Positions 13,081 through 26,708 of a DNA stretch of 64,000 bases are shown here, one piece after another. How positions within the stretch are numbered: position 1 is the first letter of the stretch; each line of letters starts with the position of its first letter. Source of the stretch: Todiramphus chloris collaris (Eukaryota > Chordata > Aves > Coraciiformes > Alcedinidae); NCBI GenBank assembly GCA_025345505.1, contig JANVCC010000185.1, positions 1,618,701-1,682,700 on the forward strand, read 5' to 3'. The translations under genes and the position numbers were made by a program. The notes under the pieces were generated by a model. It was not told where the DNA came from. It saw nothing but the letters and a program-made list of their open reading frames with translations, and searched no databases.

Positions 13081-16000
13081 GTTTGGGTTTGGTGTTTATG
13101 TCTTATTTAGCTTTGTTTCATTATTTTAGTTACCTAGATAATGAAGTATTCTCATCTAGGTCTTTTCCTTTCCTTCAGACTGCTTAATATTTGGCTTTGA
13201 CCACTAGAGAGCAGCTGCTCTTCTTTGCAAGAATTGAATTTCTGTCAGTTCTTTCATGCATCATGTGTTTGGAACTGTAAGTGGATCAAGTTGTTCATCT
13301 CAGCAGGGAGACTCTAAAGCCAATCCATTATACTTTTTTTTTTTAAAAAAAGAAACTTTTTTTTTTTCCTTTTGCTTCCCTGGAGGGCTGGGGAGATTCT
13401 GGGAGTCTGCCTCCCCCCATCTCAAATCTAAATAGATGCATTTATGATCCGAGAAACTAAAAATGTCCTCAACAGTTTCATCATCACAAACAGCTCTTAT
13501 GTCAAACTATTCTGCCAGTTCTGCTACTTAATGTGAACAGTGAGCAATTCATGCACTGCTGAATAGACACAAAATTTTCCTTGCTAAATTAAGTCTATAT
13601 TCAACAGTGAGGAGAAACATCTTCTGTGCGATGCATTTGCCATCAGGTAATTAATCTGGTGTAAAATTTTTAAAGCTGTTTTCCCCCTCTCCTTGAACAG
13701 CTTTTTTAGTCAAGTAAACGAGATCCTATGATTACAGGTAGTGAGTTGTGCTTGAGCTGCACGATGGTGATGTTGCTACCTAAACTGTTGATTCTTGGGT
13801 ATATAGAATGAACTGTTCTTTAATCCTTTACTCCCGAGCTCAAACGAACATAGGCTACAGTGAAATGTCTTTCCAGTTAATACTTGTGTCAAAGGAGCCG
13901 GATAGCATTGAGGCAGTTCCAGCAGAATCAGATTAAGTCATTTCTTTGCAATGGTTTTACCTCAGCAGTACCTGCTGCAGTCAGATTTCCCGAACTGGCC
14001 AGGTCAGGTCCCTGAAAAGCAACGTGAGTACTATTGTGTTACTGATTAACTGTTGGAAATGTGAAAAACCCATCCCTCCTTCACCTTCTGCTTCCGATAT
14101 GTTGCTGAAAATCTGGCAGCATGAGAACACCCTGGGAAGTAACTTTCCTTTTAAAATAGTCAATATTAAAAAAAGAGATTTATTAAGGACTGTGATTACA
14201 ATAAGTGCATCTGCTGCTGACAAGTCTCCTACACCACCGTCTGTGTTGCAAGGAATAGCAAAGAGGGGGTAGTATTTTTTTTTTATGCAACCCTTATGGA
14301 TTTTTCTTGTATTTCCAAATAAGTGTCATCTTCTAGTCTTAGTTTTAGTCAGAGCTTCATATTACAAGGAATAAAGCATAAGCTCGCTCTGTCAACTTGT
14401 AGTTTTTATTAAATGAAGCCCTGATGCAATGCAGTGCAGCGCGCCAAAGAGAGCTTGCAGATCTGGTGGCTGGGAGAGTATCCTAGCCTTGCGCTAGCCT
14501 ATGAATATTTTAGGCTGTCAGTAATTTGGTTGTGCACTCTACTGTGGTCCATTCATTAGCAGGTCACCACAAGTAGGAAGCTTATCTTAATGTTTTTCAC
14601 TTAGTGGGAAATTAACTTCTTTCAGGACAGCAAGAAGTACTAAACTACAACTCCCTAGCAGAACCATTCCCTTAAAGGTGAATCCGTTTCTCTTCCTTAC
14701 ACTGTGTTTGCAATAGAATGTTTCTTGCTTTATTCATGTTGACAACTGAAAAGCCTTGGACCTAATTAAAAGAATTTCCACTAGCACCTTTACTGAACCA
14801 TTTCATTATGCTGCATTGCACAGATTGCATTTTGAAACATGGTGATAGTTTAAATCTGACCTTTAAACCTGAACTGCCAGAAGTATAAAAATCTTCTTTA
14901 AAAACACTCTCAGGGTAGACTGCATGTATATGTGACTGTTTGGCTAGAAATAATCTTCAGATTGAGTGGTCACAGTCCTTTTTTTTTTTTTTTTTTTAAA
15001 TAAGTTTTACTGCCTCTTTCTGCAGGAAACAATCAGAATTCTACTTTGTGCTATGTATTACTTTATCCCAGAGCAAACATGATTTTTTTTTTTCCTTGTT
15101 AGTCTCTAATAGGTTGTTGTTAACATTTTCTTTTTTAAAAAAGCTGACATGCCTGTTGCAGGAGCCCTGGCTGAAAAGTGTGCACATGTAAAATACATTT
15201 CTTACAGAGTTTGATTTAGTCCTAGATGGGAGCAAATGATCTGAAAGCTTAAGGAATTAGCAAAATACCTGTCAATGTTCTGCTTCTATACCAAATAGGG
15301 AAGCTGAAACCCAGAAAGGCTGTGACTAGCCTTCTGAACTTTCGGTTTGTTGTAAAACAAAGCCTTTTCCTTCTATATAGGTGCAAAGTTCTTTACCTTC
15401 ACATGAATGCTTAAAGAAAACCACTTCTAAAAATGTTTGAGATGTATTTTGAAGTTACTCAGAGCTATAGACATTTTATTGCACTTTTAAGAGCTACCTT
15501 TAAATGGTTTCCGTAAGTGAATATAGGAAATAGACGTGGTTTTCATCCCTACAACACCAGACCCCCTCAAACACGGAGAGGAGTGTGAAAAACTGATGAA
15601 GCTTTTACATTGAGAATAACAGAATTCCTTGAGAGAAATTATCTCAGTGAACAGGAGTGAGCTTATTTTATGGGCACGACAGACTAAGTCTGTTATTGCG
15701 TATTATGTTGAAATGTGCTTATGGGCTCATTAATGCATGGGTCATTGGCATAAGAAATGGCATTCAGGTTTATAAACAATGCTGGACACAGTCTTGATTA
15801 CTTCTGTTATTCTAAATAACTGTGAAGAAATTCCTTCCACAACAGAGCCTGCAGAAAACGTAAAAGGAAATGTCTTTATAATAGATTTGGTAAACACAAG
15901 TGCAAATATAATATTTCATTTTAGAAGAAAAAGTAGTGCACAGTGTGGATTATATATTTAACACCTCTATAGCAAGATGAGGAGCCACTTTCCTGCCCTC

Positions 16001-17069
16001 CCCAAATCTGAAACTACCGAAGGAGGAAGTGAGGGATGTGCTTACAGGAGGGATAAAGCTGAGGAGCTCTGGTGAGTTATTCAGTGCAGTCAGCTGTTTG
16101 CTAGTAAGGCAGCTGGTAGCAAAACCCTGAAGCAGAAAAATATCATCTAATTGATTTTTGGAGATATGGATGAGGCCAGAACAAGGTGGGTTTTATGAGC
16201 TGCAGGATGAGGGGGGGAAGGTCTTGAAAGTTAATTTGAACATTTGAACTACCAGCTTACATTTTATGAGGAATTATTCCTACTCCCAGAAAACACAGTT
16301 AGTTCTGTTCACCACAACAGATGCTGCTTACTCTGTAAATAATATTAATTTCTTGCACAGTGTCAGGAATATAGAGCTACCCCAACAGAGTTTCTCAGAG
16401 CAGCATTTGAAAAAGGAAGATTTACTGGTTACTGATAGAATTATTTCTGTTAAAGTCATAATATGGGTACTTATGGAGTCATTCATGTTCTGCCAATCGA
16501 GAGTAGGGATTTCCCAGCTTTCTGCTTTCCTTCCGAAATGGTGGCTCCTTCCTGTCCTCTGTGCATGGCACCTTCTCAGGTGGGGGTTCTGCAGCCTCTG
16601 CAAGCGCTGGTTGGGTTTCCTTCGAGAATCAGTGCCCAGGTTGTTTCTGTGTTGCTGTCTTGTGTGGGATCTGTCTCAAAAACCCGTCCTGGTTCTGTCT
16701 GCGACACCAAGCAATTGCTACTGACATGCCTATTTGTTAATGATTTAACGTACGCTGCACCAGTTGTGGCACAGGCACGGTGAGCTTGATGTTCATCTTT
16801 GAAGGGGTTTTTTTTAATCTCTTTTCTCAGCTTGTGTTTGGGAAAGAGAAACGCTGTCACCAGCAATAATGTATAGGTACACAGCCTTATTTCAGTGGTT
16901 GCTGAGCTCTAGGCACCAGAAAAGAGACATCGGGCTCAGGTCCAGGCTCCTCGTGCGTGAGGGGGATGCTGGAGCTCCGAGAACAGCAACGCGTAATCCC
17001 CTGAAACTTTGGTCCTCGGTGTACGTGGAAAACGCCCTGGAGGGTGGTGGTTTTAACCCTGCCTGTGCA

Positions 17070-17570
17070 GGAACGTGCTCAGCTGTTGTTGCCGAGTTGC
17101 CGTGGGTCCGTGCCCCCGGGCGAGCTCCTCGGTGCCCCCCGAGTCCCCGCACCCACCTGGGCAGCGGGGTCAGGGCAGAGCCGCCCTGCGCACAGGTGGC
17201 TTCCATCTCATCAGCCACAGGATGGAAAAAAAAAAAACCCAAACCAAAACTCCAGCCTCCGCTAGGCAGAACCTCGTTGTTAATTCGAGAGTCAGAAAAA
17301 CCTGTGGGTTTCGTCTCGCGGGCGGCGGGCGGGCCCCCTGCGCTGAGGCGGGAGCAGGCCCCGCTTCCCGCCGCGGCCCAGGGCAAGGCCCCCGGAGCCG
17401 CCCCGGCAGCCCGAGTGAGACGGGGAGCAGCGCCCCAGGGCAGAGCGAGGGGCGAGGGCAGCGTGAGGAGGAAGCTGCTGCCGAGAGGAGTGTCCGGGAG
17501 AGGCTGACCCCGGCCCCGCCGAGGTGGGGAAGCCGGCAGTGGAGGTGGGGAAGGCTGGGCGGGGGGAGCA
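17070..17570. promoter_or_regulatory. Intronic CpG island
   Basis: A sharp rise in GC content compared with the AT-rich intron on both sides. I count 15 CpG dinucleotides in the 120 bases 17281-17400, far more than in the flanks. Intronic islands of this kind often mark alternative or orphan promoters. It lies about 0.8-1.3 kb before the exon at 18361, so it could start a shorter DENND1A transcript lacking the upstream DENN segment, or a non-coding RNA. No clear first exon could be fixed. Confidence 0.7.
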
Positions 17571-18360
17571 CTGCGTGTGAAATGTTTCAGTTCCTTTGTT
17601 TCTCCGCGTTGAACTCTATTTTAATTGGCAGTAAACTAACTGAATTCTCCTAAAACGGGTCTGTTTTGCCCGCGATGCTAATTGGTAAACGCTCTGCCTC
17701 TCCTGTCTCAGCCCACCAGCTTTCTCCTCGTGTTTGCTCCCCAGATCCCGCTGAGGAGGGGAGCGGGGTGGGTGTCTGGGAGCTGGCCAAGGGAGCCCAC
17801 CACATGCAGAAATTAAACTCTTCTTTTCTCATTTTCCGTTAAGTCTCCGTAATACAAGGGAATATAGCCTCAAAAGAAAAAAAAAAGAAAAAACAACTTA
17901 ATTGTCAGCATCAAATTGCTCAGACCCACGGATTTTGTTCCCAGCCGTGGTGGTGATGGGTGGCCCGACTGCGCAGAGCAGTTTCTCCATTAGCCTGATG
18001 GTTGAATTTGTTTGGCTGATACGCTTCCATGGATTCTGATCAACAATGACACAGAACTTCATGGACGACCTTCAGAAGAGGACTCAACAGCGTGTTAACA
18101 GCGGATTTTAAGTAGGAGTGGAGGTTGAAATGAGGCTTTTATTTTTCTATTGGTTTCTAAATAGAATCCAGTCATATCTTAGAGAGGCAAAACAGCTTGA
18201 AAAGTAATGCTTTTAGAAATTAAAAATTCATCTCTGAATTCACAGTCACTTTTTGTCATAACTGCAGCTGTGGTTAGCACATTTCTCATTTAGCTGTGCC
18301 CCAATGTGATAAGCTGTGTTTCTGATACGAGACTGATCTAGACCTGATATGTGATTTCAG

Positions 18361-18486
18361 GTTTCTGCACTGAAGAACAGATTGAAGAAAGTCTCCACAA
18401 CCACTGGGGATGGTGTGGCAAGAGCGTTTCTAAAAGCACAAGCATCTTTCTTTGGGAGCTACAGAAATGCCCTGAAAATTGAACCT
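18361..18486 (+). CDS. DENND1A: DENND1A exon, end of central DENN segment (126 bp)
   Basis: Forty-two codons, phase 0 in and out. The product starts VSALKNRLKK, continues with VSTTTGDGVARAFLKAQ and ends YRNALKIEP. This covers the helix leading from the cDENN into the dDENN segment (roughly residues 260-301). FFGSYRNAL is the hallmark stretch shared by DENND1 proteins. The acceptor is gtgatttcag and the donor is cct|gtaagt. The three phase-0 exons 11210, 18361 and 42032 are symmetrical, so skipping any one would keep the frame but remove part of the DENN fold. Confidence 0.96.
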
Positions 18487-21303
18487 GTAAGTAGGAAATT
18501 AGTAGGCATAAGATGTAAATCTGCATCTGGGAGTGGAGGGAGGAAGCTAACAAGAATTCAAAGTGTAGAATAACCTCCTTTTGCTAAGGTCAGCATTGTG
18601 GCCCTTTGGCTAACTAGTACTGAAGGCAGTTTCCAGTCTCCAAAAATAAAGAGGTACAACAAGCATGAGCGGTGACAAAGACAGAAAACTCCTCATGCAA
18701 AAGTATGGGTGTCACTTCTTTCTGAAGACTGCTTACTGAGAGATGATAAAGAATGAATTAGTAATTGTAGGAGGGTGGTGCAGAGCTGACCACTGCAAAC
18801 CCTGGATATTCATTGTATTATTGGTGAAAGTAACAGAAGATAACACTTTTTACACAATATATGCTTAACTGTGAAATGTGAAAATTTGTGGAATCATGGA
18901 GTCTAAGAACATAACTAGTAAAGAAATTGTGCTTTCACAGACACGTGAAGAATGTCTGGAGTTGTAACTATTGACAATAAATGTTCTGTTAGGGAAATTC
19001 AGTCTCTTGCTTCTGGTTCAGAGCTAATCTCTATTTAGCAATGATTAACTGCCATCTGAGTGGGGAAGGATTTTTCTGTACTCGATCTTGGGTTTTATTG
19101 CTTCTGGAGAGAAATCTGTTCCTGACACAGTGTTTCTTGAGGTTGAGGATGTCTTAGTAACTAAAGACTCTTCAGCATAGTTTGTTTTACTTGTAAGTTT
19201 TAAAGCCAGAAGATGAAAATAGCTCAGTCTGAAGTTTAAACAGTCCAGTTATCCCCATCCCATAAGCATCATTCCAACAATTCATATTTAGGGTTCAAAA
19301 ATGACTTTTGAAGTCAGTATCAGCCCTTCCACATGTTACTGGTGGAACACATGTGTCGTGCGTTTGAAAAACTACATCATGTTGACTTGTGTACGTGTGT
19401 CTTGATGTAAGCATTGGGCTTTTAAAGCGTCTAAGCTGAAATAATGGGAGGTATTTAAAACCTCCATCTAACAAAAAATGAAAGCAGCAAGGCGCTCTGG
19501 CTGCAAGCCTCCTTTATCCGTGTCAGGGAGACACTGACTTCCCTTCATCCATGCAGGCTTCCTTGTTCTCTGACGCTCCTCCCAGTAGTTGCCAGGCAAC
19601 TCTGGGAATATTGGTGTATGCTTTGCCTGGATGTGTGTGTGAGATTAACTAGTTAAGGGATTTATGAAGAAAAATAAAAATTTAAATTGGTTTTCTGGGA
19701 ATACCATCTGGTATTTTGAAGGCTGAATGTTAAAGCTGAACATTTGAAATGATTTGATGATGGCACACCCCTAGAAAGTGCAACTTTGAGGGACAACTAA
19801 CCTGAGGAAGTAGAAGAAATTGTTTGGTTTGCTTATCATTCCATCGGAGGCTTGTAAACATAATTGCATAAATATGTCATAATCCATTTTTATTAAGCGG
19901 GAAGTGGAAATTTTCAGGGCTTTCTTTCCCAAGTCTGTTTATAAATTAAAACATTAATTTCTGATTATACATTCAGTATTAACCAAATTCAAAGAAGCAG
20001 CTTTTTCATGGTTTTTGCCTCATAACAAAATTTCATTCCATAGGCCATCTCAGCTGGTATGGGTTGACTGTCCAGGATAAATGATGGGAAGCTGGTTTTC
20101 ATTATTCTATGTAGCCCTGGAATGTGTCACAGTGGAGACTTCATATTATACTTTAGCATAGTGAGACCTCTCACTCTGTTCAGAAGCTTTCACTCTAAAG
20201 ATGGAAGGTTGTGTAACACGTATACGAACCAGTACACGGATAATGAATGAGTTCCTAGTGCTGTAAACTTTGAGGGCCTCCAGTAACTAGAACTTTTGCA
20301 TGAAAAAACATATCCAGATAACACAGCCCACAAGTCTATTCATAATACTTAAGCAACAAAATAACGGGTTCAGTTGTGTTTCCTGCTGTGTCTGTGCTTT
20401 CTGGAGCTGTGCTAAGCCAGATTCTAAGTGTGGAGGAGTATCTGTTACATGTGATGTACTTAGAGACTCCATAAGCCTCAGCTGCTGTTAAGTACAGGAA
20501 AACACATGAAGTGGTGTGTTTCCTTGGCTGTACTGAGGCAGACTGTTAGCTTTGTGAATATTACTGAAATTTCTAATGGACACACCATTGTGAGCATTTT
20601 GTTCACTTGAATGACCTTTATTTTTTAACTCCTGGGTTTTTTTGCTGTTTGCAGAAGAAATGTTTTTATCATCTAAATATTTAATTCACAAAAGTAGGTC
20701 ATCTTCAACAGTAGCAGCTGTATAATTGCTGTGTGTGTGTAAAGGTGGTTTGTAGTCCTTAATAGTTGTGTGTGTATTTGTAACTGAGGGGGGAAATGAG
20801 ACTCAGATTTTCTGCATCACAGATGTTGGCCGTGCACTTTCTTCTGCTGACACCTAGTGGGTAGAGACAACATTTAATGAGTTTTCTCTCAGACAATCTT
20901 TGTTAAGAAGCAAACACTCTTACCACCTGTGAATAACGGTAAGCTGACGGTGTGGGTTGAGCGAAAGCAGTAGGACGTAGGGTATGGTACAATACGATGC
21001 ATTACTTGTAGGTTTGTGACACTGGTACAACTGGCCTGGCCAGTTGGGTGCTTTTTCACCTAGCTGGGGTATGGTGCTTCACCAGCAGGCTCCAATTTAT
21101 CATACAATCTTCTGAAATGACAAGTCCTCTGCCTGTGGTCACTCCAGCGAGCTTTGCAAAGGCAGTTGTCTATGCCTAGTGCAACACTTTCTAGCTTGAC
21201 AGACTTGAAAAAGTTGTTTACTTGCACTTTGCTTTAAAATCTGTACATTCTGACCAGGTATTTCTAGTCCTATGACTTGACTTCTATATTTCATTGCTAT
21301 AAA

Positions 21304-21447
21304 TCCACCCCTGGAGGTATTTAAAAGACACGTAGATGTGGCACTTAGGGACATGGTTTAGTGGTGGACTTGGCAGTGTTGGGCTAACGATTGGACTCGG
21401 TGATCTCAAAGGTCTTTTTCCAGCCTACACAACTCTATGATTCTGTG
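21304..21447 (+). mobile_element. CR1 LINE, truncated 3' end
   Basis: About 144 bases match the 3' end of avian CR1 retrotransposons as I know it: it begins with a 'cacccctggaggtattta' stretch, passes through 'gcttagggacatggttta'-like wording, then a 'ggactcggtgatct' block and 'ggtctttttccagcct', and closes with 'ctatgattctgtg'. CR1 copies are 5'-truncated and lack a poly-A tail, ending in short attctatg-type repeats, exactly as seen. The copy is in the sense of DENND1A. It is non-coding and old enough to carry scattered changes. The dtggcagtg-type insert resembles CR1 types common in Neoaves, a recollection that needs a library search. Confidence 0.9.
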
Positions 21448-24400
21448 AAACACACTGTAAGGCAGTGTTTCTTTGGCAGTGCTGCTATTTTTTGTGTGGA
21501 TAATTAAGGAAGGGTAATTTTAGCATTCATAACCCGAATAGATATCAGTATCCAAGTGCTCCTGCAGGTAGTTTTCTCTTCAGCTTTGCTGGTTTGCATT
21601 GATAGCTGTTTATATGGAGGCAGTGTAAGATTTGGTGTCCCTTTCTCACCACGGTGTACGTGGTATGATGAGGTGAGAGGTACACATAATGCAACGACAG
21701 CCGAAGGAGCCCGATGATTCTGGATACACCACAGCAGAGACTTGTCCGTGCATGAGATACCGGTGCTTGTTTGGAATTGAGTCAGGATGTCCTGGCTTGT
21801 TTTTAAAAGGCTAAGCTAGTTAGTAAGGGGATGAAATCTGCATTCTTTGTAAAATGGGTTCTTGTGTGTTTTTTCATATGACCTCTATCTAGACCCTTTT
21901 CCCATTTATAAAAGCCATGTAAACAGGATTTTGGTGGATCATGAATATGCCTTGCTGCCTTGTATATTGTTAGTAGGTATTCGTTTTGGTTCCATCCCTG
22001 TTGTGAATTCCTTCCTCAGCATATGGGCAGTATTACTAATATCGTGGTATGGATCTTTCCATACACTATCAAGCTATGCTGAGGTGATGCTGTACAACTG
22101 AAGTCTAGAAATTTTAATGTTTCTGAGTAAATTTATTCCCAATTTTAACCTTGTGGATGTGGGATCAATTTCAAATGAGACATAAAAGTTCTTCAGAATT
22201 TTTAGGAAATGATGTGCAGCTTAGCAGCTAAAAGATGTTTTTAAAAGGCATGCACCTGCATCCTGGGCAGGACACAGCTTGACAAGCATCCATTAAAAAT
22301 TAATGGTGTAATTTCATGTGTTGTTGTAACCTCTTACTGGAGAATCTGCCTTAACAGCTGTTACTATTCTTGGTATCAACACACTGATGCTGCCACTGAA
22401 TTGCTATCTTACTTATACAGAAGTAAATATTTTTTTCTCAAATCAACTCGCACAGTTGCAATTTCCTACTATCCCAGGATATTATGTTTAACATCTCATC
22501 AGCCTTGGCAGAGTTCTCTGTATGAGGTCTGAATGAGTTCTTATTATCCAGGGTACTGTAGCTGACTAAAATGAATTAAAGCATTGATATTGCTCTGGCG
22601 TCGTGTATTTGCTGGCCAAGAACTGTCTGCACTTTATAAGAAAGCTGTTGCTCTTTACCCCTGTTTACATTCATGGCCAAGGAAGGTCAAGTTAAGATTA
22701 TTCCCATAGATATTTAGGTCTCCTACGGCAGTGGGAGTTTCAAAGGGGTTTGAGAGGACAGTTTACTTACCTGTTTTACGGTTTGACACCACTAAGGATT
22801 TTTGCTGTATGGGTTGATGAGTAATGCCATGGAACCAGTAACACACGTTGATACATTTCTCAGGAAGGTGCTAAGGCAGCAGTGTGATAACGTGACATCA
22901 GGCCCCCGTATTAATTATTTTGTTTCAACCCCTTGCCCAGACTAACACTATAAATTCCTTCTGCAACACCAGATCCATGAGATCTGAGCGAGACAGAAGT
23001 CAGAAAAGTAGATGATGTGTGGTGAAGAGTAAAAAAGAAAATGCCAGATGAGTCCAAAAGGAAATTCTGTTGGAATGCGTGTGCAGTAACATAAAAAAAG
23101 TACATGTTACATACTGGTGCATAATTCATTTTGAAAAGGCTTTGTAGCATTCAGTGCTTTATCTACTATGAAGTATGATTGTTGCCATGGTGAATTATTT
23201 TTTTTTTTTAAGTTATTCAGTGGAAGAGTAAATAGTTGTTTCCAACTCCCAGTAATTGCCACATCCCAGTTACTCCCTCACCATAGCCATCTTTTGCATA
23301 GCTTTTTTTTCCCTGCATGTATATTTTGAAGATACACATTGCACCCAGCATAGATCCTCCCCTTTCACCAGAGCTGTCTCGACAGGGTAAGGTTTCAGGA
23401 GTGTTTGTCCATATATAGGAAAAATGAAGAAGGAAGCTCACTAATGCTTATGTTACATGAGTACAGACCTATTAAAAAAATTCCCAAACTGTAGGGGAAG
23501 CCGTGAGCAAAAGCTTATAAAATGCAGGTTTTGGGTTCCCTTGCAGTTTTGTGGCCCTCCTTTTGAAGTTAGTGCTGATGTGTATTTAACAGGAATTTTC
23601 TTCCACTTGTCTTTACTTTTTTTCCCCGTTCGAGTGCTGTTAACTCTCAAATATATTCCTGTTATCATTTATGGAAAGTGTTCTGAAAGACATAATATTG
23701 AGAATTCAAATCCACTGACTGAAAAATATTTACTGGGGAAAACCAGTTTTGTTTGTTTTCTGTCAGTTTTTTGTTTTCATTTCAATCCTGTTGCTGTGTT
23801 TCGTCTCGGAGCGTTACTGTTGCTAGAGACAAGTTCCAGCTTTTCCTTTTGCTGTTTTAAACCTTAAGAACAGCTCTTTTTGTAACAAGCGTTTACTGTT
23901 GTACAAAATGCATTTAATATTCTACATCTAAGTCTGTTGAGATATACATATGTTAATGAAACTGGAAAGACATTCTCTTTAATCTCTTATAGCAGCCTGT
24001 TATGTGGTAAATAGGATTGCTTTGTAATTTCCAAACTAAGATACCGTATTGTATAATTCCGTATGCTGCTCTCGGGGGGGGGAACTAAGATTCTGAAGGA
24101 GCAGTCAAAAATAATATGTGAGAAAGTTAGCAAGACCCTCTGACACTTCTGCTGTAAAAGATGTGGGCGAACTTTCCCGTCCATCATATGTGTTACAGAG
24201 GCAAAACAAGAAACAAAATCACCCAAACAAACAACCCCCCCCCGCCCTAAACCAGCTTGGGGATGGTTTTGTGCTTCAGTCTACAAGTGTTGCCCAAAGT
24301 AAGGGGTCGTTGCTCTGCACGGTGTAGTGCACTGACAGCAGTGGCAGCTGGAACGTTAAGTTCCTTTGAATGGGGTTTCCAGAATGCTGATGTTTGCAGG

Positions 24401-25721
24401 GCTGCTTTGGGGGTTATTAACATTCACCCGTCTCATGCCAACATTTAAGTTGTTGTGGTATCGTAGTTTGTTGGAACCCGTGAGCAACCTGGAGAGAAGT
24501 ATCTCGCATTTTCATTGTGTAAGTAACTTTGCAGCCTCTGCAGAAACGGTGTGTTCAGCCATCAGGCTGCCAGGGTCACTCTCTGTCTTCCCTGGTGGTG
24601 CTGCAGAAATAAAAGTATCTTTGTTCAAAAGCCTCTAAATCTTCCTATTACCAGGGAAGGTTGTACAGTGAGGAGCAGCTCCGTGATAATTCAGCTTTAC
24701 TGGGGAAGGATTTGTACATTCAACTGATAAATTATTCGCCTGTGCTTTTCACACCTGATTCTCTGGTTTTTATGCTGTTTTATACACTTGGTTTTGTTTC
24801 TTCTCAATTTGTTTCAAGCCTTTGTTTGTGTGTATTAGACTGACTTTTGCCTGTGTTTTTATTGTGTTTTCTCCTGATGCTTTCCTTGTAATTGAGAGGG
24901 CGCAGTCTCGGCAAGCAATGAAGCAGTGTGCAAATGCCGCCATGCAGGAGGAGTTGGAGATATTTCCTGAACTAATAAAGCGCAGGGGACTTAGAGGAGA
25001 ACAATGAAGCAAGTAAACAAACACCAAGCATAAAATAACATGACCATTCAATTCAGCTCCTGTGTAAGGCACTCAGTGACTGTGTGTTTTTTAAATGAGC
25101 TGTGAATAAGTTGCATTTGGTAGTAGGAAAAAAAACCCCAAAACAACATTACTCCCCACAATAAAACCTCCAAGACCACTAAAAATCCCAAATGACTGTT
25201 CAGGCAGGTCAGGAAGGAGTGAGATTTACATTCTCACCAGTGTCAGCAGCTGTACAATTGGTCAGAAAGTGTTACTTTGCTCCTGAAAGAAGGTGGTGGA
25301 AGAGATTTTTGGTGTTTGGATTTGTAGACTTCAGTAGCAGGAAAACCCGATGAAATAATGATAAAATTTAAAATATTTAATCAGGTTAGGAACAAACTAC
25401 TGGATATTCATAATATAAAAGTCATGCCCCTCTGGTCTTTCATCATGCCCGTTATAGGTTGTGTGTGAACTGGAGCGCACAATTTGTACTCTTCTAGTAC
25501 AAAAAGAGTACAGTGAAAGGCAATAAATAATAATTATTTGTAATGGTTTGCACAGATAGGTGATAGAGCTCATACAATGGAAGCCTGAAATGCTAGGGGA
25601 TTAGGCCCAGAATGAGACATTCGCATGATGACACAGTGGCCAGTTGGGTGGGATTGCTTTCCGTGGCAGCCAGCAGAGACCCACTCTCCTCCAGAGCTGT
25701 CCTTTTCTTCAGGGTCACACT

Positions 25722-25747
25722 GAGATAGGGTGATGAGATAGGGTGAT
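25722..25747. repeat. 13-bp tandem duplication
   Basis: Two perfect copies of gagatagggtgat in direct succession. Confidence 0.85.
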
Positions 25748-26668
25748 GCTGCCCTGGGGCTCAGCACAGTCACTGTGAGTAGCTTCAGTAGAGTGCTTGC
25801 TGTCACCTCCATCCTCCAGCCCCGGGGAGGTGGGGGGACACTGCTTGCCTGGGTACTCAGCCTGTGCTGGTTCCTCACAGCTTCTGGAAAGGGATGGTGT
25901 GGAAGGGGACTAGGGCCCTTTTCTGGCTTGGCTCTTGCATATCATTGGAGAATTGGGCAACTGTTTTTTCACAAATGTGTTCAATTTGGTATGGGCAGAA
26001 CATTAGTGAACAATAAATTCTAGCTCATAACCAGAACGCTGTATAGCCAACAATTCATTTAACACTGAGCACCACCTATTTCTTCATTCTTCTGTTTTGG
26101 GGAGCATAAAATTGTAAACTCTGCAGAGGGCTGATAAATGCATTGTTCTTTAAAACACACACTACTTCAGTCTAGTAAAACATCAAATGAAAAGATTCTG
26201 TCTTTTCTTATCTGTTTCTAATTTAATTCATCGTTTTCTGTTCCCTTCATTCAATGAGCAGCAGCTTTTGGCAATGACAGATATTCTATTGTGACTGAAA
26301 TATGCATTTTGTAAGTCATAACTTTGCTTGGTATTTAAATAAACTGTGTATGTACAGCGTGCAAGATTTATGCAGAACACAGCTGGAGGTATTCTGCTCA
26401 GAATTCCTATGGTTTAAAATGTCTCTTTCAAGTTTGAAAATGTGTTGTGAAGTAGATACCATTATGATAATTGGAAGTTCAGCTTCTCTGTCTTGCTCTA
26501 TTATTTTTTTTGAATACAATTAACACATCACACACACTTCACCTGGTCTTTCCTCATTTACCTCTGACACTTCCTTGATATTTATTTAGACACATGTGGT
26601 GTCTTTGCTTTGAACTCAATAGTTGGTATATTCACTAGATTTTAATTATTTTTTTTAATGAAATTTTT

Positions 26669-26708
26669 AGAGATATATGTTTAGATATACGTTTAGAGAT
26701 ATACGATT
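26669..26708. repeat. Imperfect short tandem repeat, about three units
   Basis: Three related units of the form tttagagatatacg, the middle one two bases shorter. It lies in AT-rich DNA and has no evident function. Confidence 0.7.

Larger units (their letters stand above)
11312..18360. other. DENND1A intron (7.0 kb) with a CpG island
   Basis: Contains a candidate regulatory patch (12930-13080), poly-T runs near 13330-13370 and 14981-14997, and a CpG island at about 17070-17570. The long reading frames around 16.9-17.6 kb are explained by the high GC content of the island. No further coding exon was recognised. Confidence 0.7.

Noticed and set aside
15284-15345. Possible antisense MIR relic (agggaagctgaaacccag)
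   Set aside because: Only about 50 bases resemble the consensus, with too many differences to call.
16266-16724. 152-codon plus-strand frame
   Set aside because: Crossed by other open frames, no codon bias, Trp/Cys-rich wording typical of translated non-coding DNA.
16869-17507. 212-codon plus-strand frame (and overlapping frames on both strands)
   Set aside because: It lies in the GC-rich island, where stops are rare in all frames; no splice context, low-complexity Pro/Ala/Arg wording, no family resemblance.
23457-23867. 136-codon plus-strand frame
   Set aside because: T-rich sequence gives Phe/Leu/Ser-rich nonsense wording; nothing supports expression.
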